From positions 471,434 through 535,433 of the forward strand of contig BCIO01000004.1 of assembly GCA_001599975.1 (NCBI GenBank): 64,000 bases of DNA, read 5' to 3'. The stretch is from Cystobasidiopsis lactophilus (Eukaryota; Basidiomycota; Agaricostilbomycetes; Agaricostilbales; Chionosphaeraceae). A model generated the notes under the pieces. It worked only from the letters and a program-made list of their open reading frames with translations. It searched no databases and was not told the origin of the DNA. Position numbers and translations under genes: made by a program. Shown here in pieces: positions 35,138-46,459 of the stretch (the stretch's first letter is position 1; each line of letters begins with the position of its first letter).

Positions 35138-36489
35138 ATGAATCCCTTTCCAAATGCTGCCCCTTCGCCCTGGGCGTACACGGAACTGCCAGTCAGAAGT
35201 TCTGTATGCCTTCACGCACGCCAAGTCCGCGCAACGTTAACGAGAGACTTAGCAGGATTTGCTCAATAGTGGTGCGACTTCAAACCCAGCCCTTCCTGCC
35301 GCAGGTCAACACCATGGGTCTACATCCGCCCATCCTGCCGCTCGTCTTGACTTCTCCAACTGCCCCTACCCTTCGCAGTATCCTGGAGCCATCCCATTGC
35401 TCGATGGGCGCAACCTCGGCTATCAACCATCACCCAGCTTCGCCGCCGTCTCTCTGTTCTTGGACCACATGGCTGCCATCTCGTTTTCGGTGCAAGACCC
35501 TGCAAACGCGAGCAAAAGGCGAAAGGTGGACGACCACAGGCTGTACTGCTGTGAAACGCACGTCAGTGTGCACGCCGAAGAGGGCGAAGACCATGCTTGG
35601 ATCCTTCCTTGGGTGGCGACCCGGTCTGCCTTCAAAGACTTGAGCAGCAACGGTCTCATGAACCACACCGTTTCTGTGCAGCAGGTGTCTGAAGACGTCA
35701 TCACGTCGTCGCCGCGTCCGGCCAGCCTCACGGTAGTGGGCTACAGAGTGACAGCCGCCCCTGCCAAGTGGAACTTCACTTATGCCAACGGCACCAGCGT
35801 GGACATAACCGGCTCAATGCACGCCTACCTTGTGCCAGTACCGACGTGGTCGCCAGAAAGCGGCGCTGTCTCGACGTCCCTCAAAATAGTCCGCATCAAC
35901 GCTCGGTGGGATAGCTTCAGTCACGGGATCTGCCGCCAAGCTTTGCAAAGCAGCCAGTCGAATACCTCTGCTGCAGGCCAATGCAGCCCCTCCTCCCTGT
36001 GTGGACCGCTCCGATTGCCACCTATCATTGCCCGGCTTGGTTACGCCGATGCCTCCATCCCTGGACTCACAGTGGGTTGTTTGGTCGCATTCCAGACTGT
36101 CTGAGATCTAATAAAACCGTCTTTTCGTGCTCGAAGGCATGCACAAATGTAGCGCCACTTCTGGATCTGATGATGATGACTGACTTCAACGAAGATCCCA
36201 GAGGTATGCTGCCTTTTCTCGTTCAGAGTATACAATACTGACCGCACAAACAGAGACTCTTCAAATCTTCTCTCGCAAAGACCCCGACTCGATGGTTGAG
36301 GTGGCGCCCTCAGCTAGTGCTCAACCTTCGCAACCGACTCTCCCCACGATAGTGCCCGCCAGGCGGAAACCTGCGCCACCTGACGTGATTACCTCCCCCA
36401 AGAAGTCAGAAGCGTCGTCTGCACCGTCACCGATCAAGATTAGCCCAAGGGCTGAACGGGCGAAACGGAGGCAGAGTGGCGTGGCCTGA
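35138..36489 (+). CDS. Hypothetical protein between the two AA14-like genes
   Basis: Family not recognised. The start at 35138 gives MNPFPNAAPSPWAYTELP. An intron (GTCAGA ... ACTTAG, about 35192-35252) joins QDLLNSGATSNPALPAAGQH. The long exon contains DFSNCPYPSQYPGAIPLLDG, a basic KRRKVDD cluster, RLYCCETHVSVHAEEGEDHA and VTAAPAKWNFTYANGTSVDI. The middle junctions near 35890-36150 are unresolved. A later exon reads LDLMMMTDFNEDPR and splices (GTATGC ... AAACAG) to ETLQIFSRKDPDSMVEV. The end is Pro/Ser/Lys-rich (SPIKISPRAERAKRRQSGVA). KRRKV and AKRRQ look like nuclear signals, so this may be a regulator lying between two secreted enzymes; that is a guess. Confidence -1.
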
Positions 36490-36858
36490 GCTTTGGCAAC
36501 AATCTTGTAACATGATCGGCCCGAATGGGGCCGCTCGCTTGCATCGTACTCTCTACCAATTGCAAAAGACTGCCCTCAACAGAAAGGTTGTTCTACATTT
36601 TTCGCTGAGTCCTCCGGGTCGACGAGTCGCTCCCGTTTGGCCCCACTTGCATGCTTTGAACTTTCTACTGCCAAAGCTTTGCGTGTGCCCTTAAGATGAT
36701 GCCGAGACCTTACCCACGCCACGTAAGGACAAGGAAGCCAGCAGTCAGTGTGCTCAGAGCGAGTCCCTTTGTTCGGCGCCCTGTTAGATCCGTGTCCTTC
36801 TCGTCTGCACGCCTGGTTCCCATTGCAAGCTCTCTGTCTCGGTTACCACTATCTTGAT
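36490..36858. other. Intergenic stretch
   Basis: About 370 bp upstream of the second AA14-like gene. No supported gene. Confidence -1.
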
Positions 36859-38218
36859 ATGATGGGCACCTTGCGCTGGCGCTGGTTTGCTCTGGGGTTG
36901 TTCTTCCGTGGACGGAAAGTCGCTGGGCACCAAGCGCTGTGGCACCCGTGAGTCGAAGTCGTCGGAGACGCATTCTTGTCCTGCATGCCCACTCTATGCG
37001 CACAGATCAATGTATGGCTTCAAAGCCGGGGATGGCTACGAGCCCGTCGTCAGTTCATCTGGTGTTCCCTTCTCCCGCCATTCCTCGAACTCATTGAAAG
37101 GGGCGCCCAGACCCCTTTGCAAGGCCAGCCATTCGACAAGTGGTGGTTTCATGGCTACGCCTCGGATACTTATGCTCCTGCAGAGGGCGAAGTGATGGAG
37201 GTTCCGGCCGGCGCGACGCTCACAGTTGAAATCGCCTGCAACAAAGAGTTCACCACGTGGGGCGATAAGACGAGTGATAACTCGTCTTCTTCATCCTGTC
37301 CAGCTGAGTAAGCTCATGTCAGCGTGCGGCCTGTCCCGAGGCTGACCAAACCCGTCCGCTTAGCATTGGCTCGTTGCACTGTGAGCTCCCTCCAATGCAA
37401 CTTGGTCTCAAGACTTACGATCCTTTCTGGAGCGAAGTGGTCTTGGACGATAATGGAGAGCCGGATTTCAGCACTCAATTGGGTAAGCCTTGCACCTGGT
37501 ACGGTTTGCAGGAAGTCTGACAACATTGGCAGGATGCGCGTTGGCATTTGCGGACTCGAACGACATTACGACTGTCATGCCTGAAGACTTTGTAGTGTTT
37601 TCGGTGATTTTATCTCGCCATCCGACCTATGCACACCGGAATTAACCCCTCAAGCCAAAACAGGTTCAGCAAAGATGCGTTGGTCCGCGTCTGACGCAAT
37701 TTGAAGTGCCTGCCAGCATGCCATCTTGTTCCCACTCTGACTACTGCCTGTGTACGTGGAATTGGTCTGGACAAGATTCCAACGACGAGTCGTACAATAT
37801 CGGCTTTCGGTGCAAGCCCTCCAACGCCGATCCCTCAGCAAAGCTTCTGCCCGCTGGGTCTGGAGCTTCCAGGAACCCATGGTATTGGGCAAATCAAGGG
37901 CATCAGAACATCGACTTTTCAGGCGACGATGACGAAAAGCCTTCCTATTTGAAACGCAGTGGATGGACCGATGGGGCCCAAGAAGGAATCTCCTCCGGCG
38001 CTGGAGTTGCCAATAATGGTTCTCGCTCTTCTTTACTTGATTCTAGCACTCGAACTATGCGGCCCGGATCGTCCACGCAAACAGCGGCTTCCTCTTCCGC
38101 CCTGGTTACGGCTTCTCACACCTCGCCACTGCCAATCCTTCACATTGATTCGTCTGCCAGCACTATCCATCTGGGAACAGGTGTTCTTCTTGTCATCATC
38201 GTTGCCCTCGCAATTTGA
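36859..38218 (+). CDS. AA14-like lytic polysaccharide monooxygenase candidate, GPI-type (copy 2)
   Basis: The start MMGTLRWRWFALGLFFRGRK is followed by VAG and then HQALWHP. A GTGAGT intron (about 36949-37006) joins SMYGFKAGDGYEP, so the mature protein would start with His as in copy 1. The body repeats the pattern: PFDKWWFHGYASDTYAP, VEIACNKEFTTWGDKTSDNS, GCALAFADSNDITTVMPEDF, VPASMPSCSHSDYCLCTWNW and YNIGFRCKPSN, then PWYWANQGHQNIDFSGDDDE. A Ser/Thr-rich stalk and a hydrophobic C-terminus (GTGVLLVIIVALAI) indicate a GPI anchor. The signal sequence is rather basic (RGRK) near its end, which is unusual. The intron near 37064-37110 has a weak donor. Likely a copper oxidase acting on wall or host polysaccharide; family assignment from memory of consensus only. 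Confidence -1.
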
Positions 38219-38458
38219 TCGTCGGTTCCGTCATCCTCGTCGCCACCCAATTTTATCGCCGCCGACAAAGTCTCCAAGACCCACCCGGCTTTGCTTTGGC
38301 GGCGCAGCGATGTTTCGTTATTATACTATCTCTCAGATCCCCGGAAACGAAGCCTGCTGCAAGCAAGGGAGGAATGACACATGGGCTTGGCATAAATTCG
38401 TCGGGCCACTTAAATTTGCTTCTTGGAGTGCATTCGCCACCCGTCGGAGAGGCGCTTG

Positions 38459-40060
38459 ATGCGCTTTCTCTTTTTTGTGTTGTATAATATCATCGGTGTT
38501 ATTTTAGCCGCCCCTTCGTCCACTTCGTCAGCAGCCCCGGCCGCATCGTCTCAGCCCCGGCCACTTGGAACCCGCGCAGTTTTCGGCCTTCCTCAAGATG
38601 GCATGCAAATCAACAGCATTTACTTTGGAGTTCTCCCCGATTGGAGCAAGGAGAGCCCCATCGACATCAATCGAGCTTTAGGGAAGGCCATAGCCTTGAT
38701 CGGGGAGTGAGTGATTTTGTTAGGCGCAACACAAGCCCACGTCCCTCTGACGAGGCAAATCCCCTCAAAGACCTTCGGCGTGGGCTTGTGTTTAGCCCAA
38801 GTCGTCGTCGAGATTGAACGGCAAGCCTAATGCCGTCGTGCAGCTACATCTATGTGACCGCCGGAGCCAGCAACCCGTTTTCGCAAATGGCATACCACTC
38901 CTCTCCCGTGGTCCGTCTAAAGGAAAGCAGTGTCTACGTTCCCGCCATCCTGCCAGCGTTTGCTCTTTCGCAATGGACGCAGAGCCTCTCAACCCAACTT
39001 GCCACCGAAGCGGCTGCGTACAATAAGCAAGGAGTTTCGGTCTGGCTCCGCTTTGCCTACGAACAAAATGGCTTCTGGATGCCCTATGGACTTCAGCCGA
39101 ACGATGTGAGATTGCTCTGTGGCTTAATTTGCCTCAAAGGCTCAAGGGGAGACATCTTGCGCTCTTTGGATTTCACAGTACATCACTGCGTTTCGAAGTG
39201 TAGCAGACGCGGTGAAAGCCAACCCCGCCTGCAACGCTACCTATATGCTTTGGTGAGACATTGTCTTCCTGAGGGCGTTGGCTGGTGATGCTGATTTTGA
39301 CAACACAAGGTCTCCCAACATCGCCGGCGGAGACGCAGATTCTTTGCAAGGCTACACACAGTACTACCCTGGAGAAGACTACGTGGACATTGCTGGGCTC
39401 TCGTATGTCCGCCCTCGCACCTTTCACAGCCACCGCTAAGATGATGTTGGCGGGTAGATTTTACTACGCCGGCGAAGGCAAGACACAAAATACTTTGCCT
39501 GGCACCACCGAGTTCTCCGGTGGCTTTCGCTCCTTCTACTCCCTTTACGGACACCAGCACCCGGTCGTCATCTCTGAGACCTCGGCACCCTTTCATTATG
39601 AAATCCCGGCCAGCTTTCCTGCCCAAGAGCGGGACACCGAAGTCTACAACATACCCGACTTGTCGACGCTGACCCCGATTCCAGCGAGCGGCTCTGCCTC
39701 AGAGCTCACAATGAAGAGCAACTGGCTGGAGCAAATGACGGGCGAGTCGGCGGCCGGCCGATTCCCGAATCTGACTGCAGTGTCTTGGTTCAAGTGAGTG
39801 TTTTCTCATGTTGCACCAATGTTGACTCTGGAACTAAACACGGACGCCCCAGCTACTTCAAAGTCGCCAATAACTCGCAGTTCGAAGACTACCGGTGCAT
39901 TAACGGCGTGGACTCGGTCGAATCTTGGTTTCGAGGCTACGTTGGAAATGTCACTGCATATCAGGGAGGGTTCACGGGCGCGGGCTCGCGGACTGCTGTG
40001 ACATCGTGGTCACTTTGGACACTGCTCTTGGCGTCCCTCGTTGGTTTTCTCGTACTTTGA
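38459..40060 (+). CDS. GH26-like secreted glycoside hydrolase, GPI-type
   Basis: Signal peptide MRFLFFVLYNIIGVILA, then a Ser/Ala/Pro linker. The catalytic domain shows WLRFAYEQNGFWMPYG, matching the acid/base region of GH26 (R-x-x-x-E-x-N-x-x-W-x-P); YMLWSPN; and HPVVISETSAPFHYE, matching the nucleophile region. GH26 enzymes are mostly endo-mannanases, with some beta-glucanases. Introns: an unusual 137-nt one at 38707-38843 (donor inside the GAC codon, joining IGDYIYVTAGASN), then about 39105-39175, about 39255-39309, about 39401-39458 and 39796-39851 (joins SWFNYFKVANN). The C-terminus is hydrophobic (LWTLLLASLVGFLVL), consistent with a GPI anchor. It lies among other secreted carbohydrate-active genes. 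Substrate unproven. Confidence -1.
38728..38792 (+). repeat. 14-bp perfect inverted repeat inside the first intron of the GH26-like gene
   Basis: Arms AACACAAGCCCACG (38728-38741) and CGTGGGCTTGTGTT (38779-38792) are exact reverse complements separated by 37 nt. The stem lies within the long intron 38707-38843. Folding would loop out 65 nt and bring the 137-nt intron to an effective length of about 72 nt, close to the other introns in this window. Confidence -1.
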
Positions 40061-40190
40061 TAATTGTACTTTATGGACACTCTTAGATTATATCTTGCAC
40101 GTAGATATTGCATCCACTGTGATCACACCTGTCCTCACGGCGCAAAGGAGGAGTTTCGCTTCTTGCCACCCGGCGACCGCGCAAATTGCC

Positions 40191-41737
40191 ATGCTCCATC
40201 GCTGGCGCCACCTGGTTTGGGCCGGCCTGCTACTGAGCGTTTGCCTGGTCTACTACAGTAAGCGCACACCACCCTCAGCAAGGCCCGCCAGCTCTGTCCA
40301 ACAGAACTTGGTGCATGGCTCGCCCCTCGAATTTTGCGTGTCGCCGGCGCGAAGTGACATCTCCAATTGGCGTATCGACCAAGTCGACTCGCGTCGTTTT
40401 CACCTTTTGCCCACGCTGAAAACGGACGTCACTTGCCACACCATCTTTTCGGCTCGGGTTGTATCTGAGGACGAATCGGTGCAGGCCCTCCTCTCGCCTC
40501 CTTTGCTTGTCAAAGGCTCCGAGTACCAGTTGGACATCCCTTGGTCGTTGGCGCTACCGGAAGCAAAGTACAGGCTTCAGGTGACGTTGGAGTTTGGGCA
40601 CTTGCACGGAGGGAGAGCGGGAATGGTGTGCCCAGGAGGGCCGAACGAGGAGGCGTGTGACCCCAGCGACGTGGCCTTGGTGTCTTCGCCCTCCTACTCC
40701 GGCCAAACCACTTCTGTGCCACTCGAACTCGGCACTCTGGAGCTCTTCAACGCCCCGTCCACTTACTGCAAGACTTTCCAGCCTTTGAACGGCTTTTGGG
40801 CAGGCTCGACGTTCCAACCCTACTCATGCAACCTGTTCTCGCCTACCTCTTTCCTTGCATTCAGTGGGAATCAAAGGCGGAAGACGAGGTGGATCCACAT
40901 CATTGGCGATTCCAACGCGCGCAATATCTACCTGGCCATCTCCAAGCTGTTGCCTCAATTCAACAAGTACGGCATCGTGGACGAAGCGTCAGGTCATCCG
41001 GTGTCCGCTGTGACTTTCTTGTCCACTTCGACTACAGCAAAGAAGGCTCGAATCGAGGACATCGATCTCATTGTGTAGGTGTCGAGCTCGTGCTATAGCA
41101 CTTCCTTTTAGAGGCTTAAGGGCAATACAACACCTACAGTACCTTTGGCTGGTGGTTTCCAGTGGACAATCAGAAGGCTTGGCCCCGCCAGTCGCTCGAG
41201 CTGGCTTCTCTCGTTGCCGTCAACCTGGCTTCCTTCCCAGAACGCTCCGCCATCGACTTTCCTCCCGAGCTCACATCTCACCTAGCCACTCTCTCCTTGG
41301 ACTCAATCAAAGCCGAGCGGATTTACGTCTCCCTAGGCTCCCACACTGCCTCTCTGACGACGCTTGGCGCGGTCAAGCTGCAAGCTCAACTTCTGTCCGC
41401 CCTACCTTCCCCCTTGCCCTCTCAACTCCGCTGGCTCACCACCACCGCTGTTCAACCTTCCAACGTGCCTCAAGACAAATTCCCACAGCAGGACCTGCAG
41501 CGCAACAACGTGGTGATCTCAGCCCGGAATGCGCTCCTGACCAAGGACGACAGGCTAGAAGTGATCGAACTGACGACCATGACGGAGATCGTGATCTCGA
41601 CTAAGATCAAGAGCCCGAGGGACGCGGTTCATTACAACGCGGACGTCTACGAGGCTATGGTCGGCGTGCTTCTGACCGAAGCCTTTGCGCATTCGCCCAC
41701 CGGGTGGAAAGTGGCTGCCGCTGCGAAGGCGAACTAG
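40191..41737 (+). CDS. PC-esterase-like (SGNH/GDSL fold) type II membrane protein
   Basis: MLHRWRHLVWAGLLLSVCLV gives a single N-terminal membrane anchor with a lumenal/extracellular body. The middle has IIGDSNARNIYLAISKL, the GDS block of SGNH hydrolases in the PC-esterase/Cas1p/PMR5-like group. Near the end SPRDAVHYNADVYEAMV supplies the DxxH catalytic block. Members add or remove O-acetyl groups on sugars. One intron: GTAGGTG at about 41076 to CTACAG at about 41140, joining IDLIV to TFGWWFPVDNQKAW. The TAG stop at 41735-41737 overlaps the stop of the opposing OsmC-like gene. Placement next to GH26-, AA14- and GH16-like genes suggests wall polysaccharide decoration, which is inference. Confidence -1.
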
Positions 41738-42500
41738 GAAGGTGGAGATGCTGGGGTGTAATGCAAGGTGGCAGTGACGGGAGAAGGGTTGGTGAAAGTC
41801 AGCAGGATCGGGCAGACTTTCTCGACCTGTTGCCATGTGAGTTCTGCTCAAAAAAGTTTAGAGAAACGCCGCTGACGTGCTCGTGCAGCTTGTGGACATC
41901 GGCTTCGGAAGCGGTCGAGCTGACATGCACATCATACTTGATGTTGGTCAGGCCGGAAGGCTTGATGTCGGATCCTGTTCCCCTTGTCAGTGCTTCCGTT
42001 CAACATCATCACACACCAGAAGTTACAACGCACCTGGTTGTAGCCCTCGGGTGTCCACCTCTGCGCTGGCCTCGACCTCCAAGCTCTCCAGCGGCACCTC
42101 CATCACCGCGGCCGTGATCAAGTAAACATGCGAGATGCAAGAGCTCAGCCCGGCCAACATGATCTCCTGCGCCCCCGGGCCCAATGTGTAGCCAGCCATG
42201 TCCGGCCCGCTGTCCGAGATGATGCGGTATTGATCGCGGATGATAGTCTCTCGAATGCCGGAGCGACCGCGGACAAAGGTCCTGACGGTCAGCGTCTTGG
42301 GTGGGTCATGTTGGCCCTTCTCTAACCACAGAGTCTGATCCGTCGCTTCAGGTCGGAGGACAAGCTAAAGGGAGGGCAAGCGCGCGCACCTTCTTTTGGG
42401 CGAGGTAGCCGTTCAAGTCGGATTGAGACCTGTAACAGCGGGATGTGCTCAGGCTTCTTCTGGCGCTCAGCGCGTGGCTCTTGATGAACCGAGCTGACAT
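41734..42500 (-). CDS. OsmC/Ohr-like protein with probable mitochondrial presequence
   Basis: OsmC/Ohr proteins are thiol peroxidases that reduce organic hydroperoxides using two Cys. The protein starts MSARFIKSHALSARRSLSTS, a typical basic amphipathic mitochondrial presequence. After a GTGCGC intron (about 42335-42390) comes TLWLEKGQHDPPKTLTVRTF. The core shows LGPGAQEIMLAGLSSCISHV with the first redox Cys, and VEKVCPILLTFTNPSPV with the second. Introns near 41980-42030 and a 50-nt one near 41827-41886 restore the frame. The protein ends SPPS with TAG whose complement is 41734-41736, overlapping the PC-esterase stop tail-to-tail. It shares a 125-bp divergent promoter with EMC1. Confidence -1.
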
Positions 42501-42625
42501 TATGTATACACCCTGGCGAGACACGATGATGGCTGAGCGGGAAAGACGAAAGGCAATGCGCATTTTGGATTTCACCACCCGACGTCCAATCCGCCCGGTC
42601 CCCGTCCCTCCCAGCCTGGCCGACA
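42501..42625. promoter_or_regulatory. 125-bp divergent promoter between OsmC-like gene and EMC1
   Basis: Start codons lie at 42500 (minus) and 42626 (plus). The gap has no recognisable ORF of its own and must carry both 5' UTRs and core promoters. No specific factor site recognised. Confidence -1.
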
Positions 42626-45600
42626 ATGAGGGTGCTTCTAGTAGCAGCAGCCCTGGCGGCAGCAACAGCGAGGGCGGCAGTGCACGAAGCGCTGGTCGGC
42701 GTGCCGCACACCGTCTCGTTCGAGTTCTTGTCGCCGAATGCGCCGGCGTGCATCCTGGCAGCGACCGAGTCGGACGTGCTGGCTGCGTTGGACGCGAACA
42801 CGGGCAGCGTCAAGTGGCGCCACTCGCTGCCCGGTCTGCGCTCGTACGCTTCGAAAGCGGGCAAGGTTGTCGCCTGGACGAGCAACTCAATTGAGGCCAT
42901 CGATGGAATGACGGGCTTCTCCCTCTTCTCTGCCGCTGTCAATGCCGGCGACATTTCACATGCCACGATAGATCAGTCTGTCATCACCGTCTACTCCTCC
43001 TCGGCCGTGCTCACTTTGGACTCCTCCACCGGCGCCGTCCTCGCCACCTTGCCCTCCTCCACTCCCTTGTTGCTCTTCCCCGGCTCTGAAACAATAGCCA
43101 ACGTCCAAGACTCCACGCTGCACATCGGCAGCCACGCCAAAGTGGCCAAGCCAGCGGCCATCATCGCTTTCCCGGCCGCTCTGGTCCTCCTCACCTCGTC
43201 CAACGTGCTCCAGTTCACCTGCTCCGGCGAGTCGCTGTCGACTTTCAAAGTGGCGCAAGGGGAACAGTACGGAAGGCTCCACGGTTTGCCCAAGCTGGTC
43301 GACCACGGCTACTTTGTCGCCCAAAAGACGAACCACAAAGCCACGCTGTTCAAGCTGGTCCAAGACGGGTGCAGATTGGAGGTCGCTTGGGAGTTCAACG
43401 AGCCGGTTCGTTTTTCGTCCTCTATCCACTTCATTAGGGATGTTGACCGCCAGTTGGATGAACAGAACCCAAGTGGCATCTACCTCGGCTCTTTGGACCG
43501 CAACTCTGAAGCGCACGTCGCCCGCTACCACTACTCCACAGTGATGGGCGGTATGCTGAGCATCTGGTCCTCCAACCTCAACCGGGTCTCGGGCTCCTCC
43601 TTCCCCTTCAACCCCACCCTCTACGGCCCTGTGCTCACCGGCGCCACCGAAGTGGCCATGTCCACCAACAACATGGGCCAGCCCGCCATCATCTCCCGCT
43701 CCGTCTTCGTCACCTCCCAAGGCTCCCTCCAGTGCTGGTTCGGCGGGGGCCAAAAGGAGTGGAATTGGAAGCGAGAGGAGGGCCTGGCCGAGGTGGAGGC
43801 CTTGGCGTGGGTGGACGACTCGCTCTCCCGCTCTTCCTCCACCTCTGCGCAAGAGGTCCTCAAAGGGGAATGGGCTTGGGGTCGGCTTTCGAGGCACTCG
43901 ACGAGCTTGACCTCCTACCTCTCCTCCATGCTCTCCTCCACCTCCACCCCTAGCAGCGACGGAAAGAGCGGGGACGGCGAAGACTGGCTCACTTCTGCCT
44001 TTGGCTTTCACAAGTTTGCCGTGCTGGCCTCGCCCCGGGGGAGCGTGTACGCGTGGGACGTGCTCGGTGGCAAAAAGGTCATCTGGCAAGCCCGCCCGTT
44101 CGAATTCGGCTGGGGCGGGAGAGTGCAGTGGAAGCGGCTGCTCACCGTTGGGCAAGAGGTCGTAGGAGTGGCTGTGGTTGAAGAGGTGCGTTCTGGCTCT
44201 TTTACCTCAGACATCTGTCCGGAGAAGTTTCACGATTCTTGTCTTCGCACAGGCTGGGAAGGCCCAAACGATCTTGATCCGCCTACAAGCTGCGACTGGC
44301 AAGCTGGAGGAGAAGAAGGTGCTCTTCGCAGGCCGGCCGAGCTTGGTCTTCCCGCTGCCCTCCTCATCCGGCGAAGTGGCCGGCGTGGGCATCATTGAAG
44401 ATGGCTCGCACAAGGTCCGTGCTTGTCTCTACTCTATCTGTTTCTAAATAACTGATTTGCATGTGTCGAAACGGACAGTCCCACTTGATCTCCCTCTCCG
44501 CCACTGAAGAAGTGGCCAAGTTGCCCTTTTACTACCCCGCCTTGGACTCGCCCAAGACTCTTTCCATCTACAAAGCATCATGGAATCAGGTGCGCTTGCT
44601 TCCCTGCCGCAGACGGGTCTTGGTCTGATGGCTTCTCCATCGTGCGCACAGGCTTCCACCCAGCTCTGGACCTCTTCGCTCGCTCCCAGCTCCGTCGAAA
44701 GCTACACCCGCCTGGTCCCACTAACACAAGGTCCCATTGCATCGCAAGGCAAGGTCTTGGCCGACCGATCGACCATGTACAAATACCTCAACCCGCACCT
44801 CTCCGCTGTCCTGGCTACCTCGCCCACCTCGTTCACCCTGACCGTGCTAGACGTCGTCTCTGGCTTGATTGTTTTCAAGGCCTCTCATTCTGGCCAAGAG
44901 GTGCAGGTGGTCCTGGCTGAGAACTTTTTGGTGTACGCGTTCGAGGAGAAGGCCGAGATTGGAGTCGTCAATAGGGTCGTCAGCGTCGAGCTGTACGAGC
45001 AAGTCAGGCCCAAGAAGGGCTTCACTGCACCCAGGTTCGTTCAAGCCCTTCGTGATCTCACCGGTTCTGGGTCCTTGGGCTGATGCTTTTCGCCCAACAG
45101 TGCCAATTTCTCCTCGTTCGACAAAGCTCCCGAACGCCGGACCTTCACCCGGTCCTTTGTCGCCCCCTTCTCCATCAAGGCTCTCGCCGTCACCCAAACC
45201 CGGCTCGGCGTCTCCTCAAAAGCCATCATCGCCACCACCAACCTCGACTCCATCATCTCCATTCCTCGCCGGCTCTTGGATCCGCGCCGCCCTTACACCG
45301 CCAAACCTTCCAAAAACGACGTGGAAGAATGGCTCCTACCTTACGAGCCCGTGCTGCCCTTGGACCCCAAGCTCACCCTATCCGAATCCAGCCGAATCCT
45401 CGCCGGCGGCCATCCTCACCTGGCAGCAACGTCTACTTTGCTCGAGTCGACGTCCTTGATCCTCGCCTTTGGAGGAGGAGGAGACCTCTTCTCGGCTCGG
45501 GTAGCGCCTAGCAAAACGTTCGACGTCCTCAGCCCAGAATTCAACAAGCCTCAGTTACTGGCAACCATCGCTGGCTTGACTTTGGCTTGCTTGATCCTCC

Positions 45601-45653
45601 GGCCGATTGCTCAAAGTAGGAAGCTAAGGGCAAAATGGTACGAGGGGCAATGA
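42626..45653 (+). CDS. EMC1: ER membrane protein complex subunit 1
   Basis: EMC1 is the largest subunit of the ER membrane complex, an insertase for tail-anchored and multi-pass proteins. The signal peptide is MRVLLVAAALAAATARA. The lumenal PQQ/beta-propeller-like part has LAALDANTGSVKWRHSLPGL and SNSIEAIDGMTGFSLFSAAV. The conserved C-terminal domain (formerly DUF1620) has FYYPALDSPKTLSIYKASW, the region ending EQVRPKKGFTAP, and KALAVTQTRLGVSSKAIIAT, IPRRLLDPRRPY and EEWLLPYEPVLP. A single C-terminal membrane helix (LLATIAGLTLACLILRP) ends at KWYEGQ. The large first exon runs to about 44186; introns lie near 44187-44253, 44415-44478, 44588-44652 and 45034-45100. Full length, about 930 residues. 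Identification strong. Confidence -1.
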
Positions 45654-45732
45654 AATGAAATTTGAATGATTGCAAGAAAGAAAATGCGCAGAGGCGGCAA
45701 ATGCATGTCATATGCTTTGTGCCGACCATTTA

Positions 45733-46459
45733 TCAAAGTCCTGCGTACGGAGCCGACAGAGGGTCTCCACCATGCATTGTGTGCAATCGATTTGCAAAGC
45801 GTTTGTAGTCGGTGTGCGTGGCGCCAAGCTCGCTCTCATGATCCTTGATCCAGTCTTGGATGTGTGTATGCGTTAATTCCGTCATTTCAGGGCGCCTTCG
45901 GGTTCTGCGTCGACTACCCCGCCCGCCACCTCCGCCTCCGCCGTCGTCAGAGCTGGAGTCGAGCGATGCGTAGCCATCTCGCCGTCGGCGGCGACTGCGG
46001 CTGGAATACCGTGGCCGGGCAACATAGTCGAGCACGTTGTCGCATTCCATGCCGAAATGAGCCATACCCGCTTGGCGTTGCTTGTGGCAAGCTGTTGCGT
46101 TCCTCGGAAAAGTCAGACACAATGAACCGAAGCTGTCCCTCCGTCAATCCCCAAGGACTTACCGTGGCAACCGCCGTCCTTTCGGCTCATATACCGCTCA
46201 TTGGAGAGCTTTTCTTCCCAGGACTTGGGCTAAGGAAGGGCAGGAGAAGGGAGAGGTTGTCAGACCAGTTTGAGAATCTCAAGGCGGGAAGCTCACCTTG
46301 AAATGGATGCAGCTGAAGATCAAGACGGTCAAGGGGAAGAAAGGCGGAATGCCAAAGCAAAGCGTATACTAATACGAGCGAAATGAGAGTGAGAACGAAC
46401 GGGGCCATAACAAACTTTCGTACCTCCCAGGCGTGGGTGTTGGAGAAGTCTTGGCCCAT
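45733..46459 (-). CDS. Tandem membrane-associated Cys-motif family, member 1
   Basis: Unrecognised family, present three times in a row. Spliced: MGQDFSNTHAWE, then YTLCFGIPPFFPLTVLIFSC followed by IHFK (hydrophobic), then PKSWEEKLSNERYMSRKDGG followed by CHACHKQRQAG and FGMECDNVLDYV. The tail is Arg/Ser/Asp/Gly-rich (RSRRRRRDGYASLDSSSDD). Introns: GTACGA ... ATTAG near 46372-46424, GTGAGC ... TTAG near 46233-46299, and GTAAGT ... AACAG inside the CHAC codon near 46093-46162. The block PKSWEEKL(A/S)NERYMSRKDGG is nearly identical in all three copies and the pattern CxxC ... C ... DYV is shared, while the C-terminal tails differ. Probably a small membrane-associated adaptor with a variable cytosolic tail; function unknown. 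Confidence -1.

Noticed and set aside
42956-44155. Long minus-strand open frame of 399 codons
   Set aside because: Antisense shadow of the EMC1 exon; Gly/Arg/Glu-rich composition without domains.
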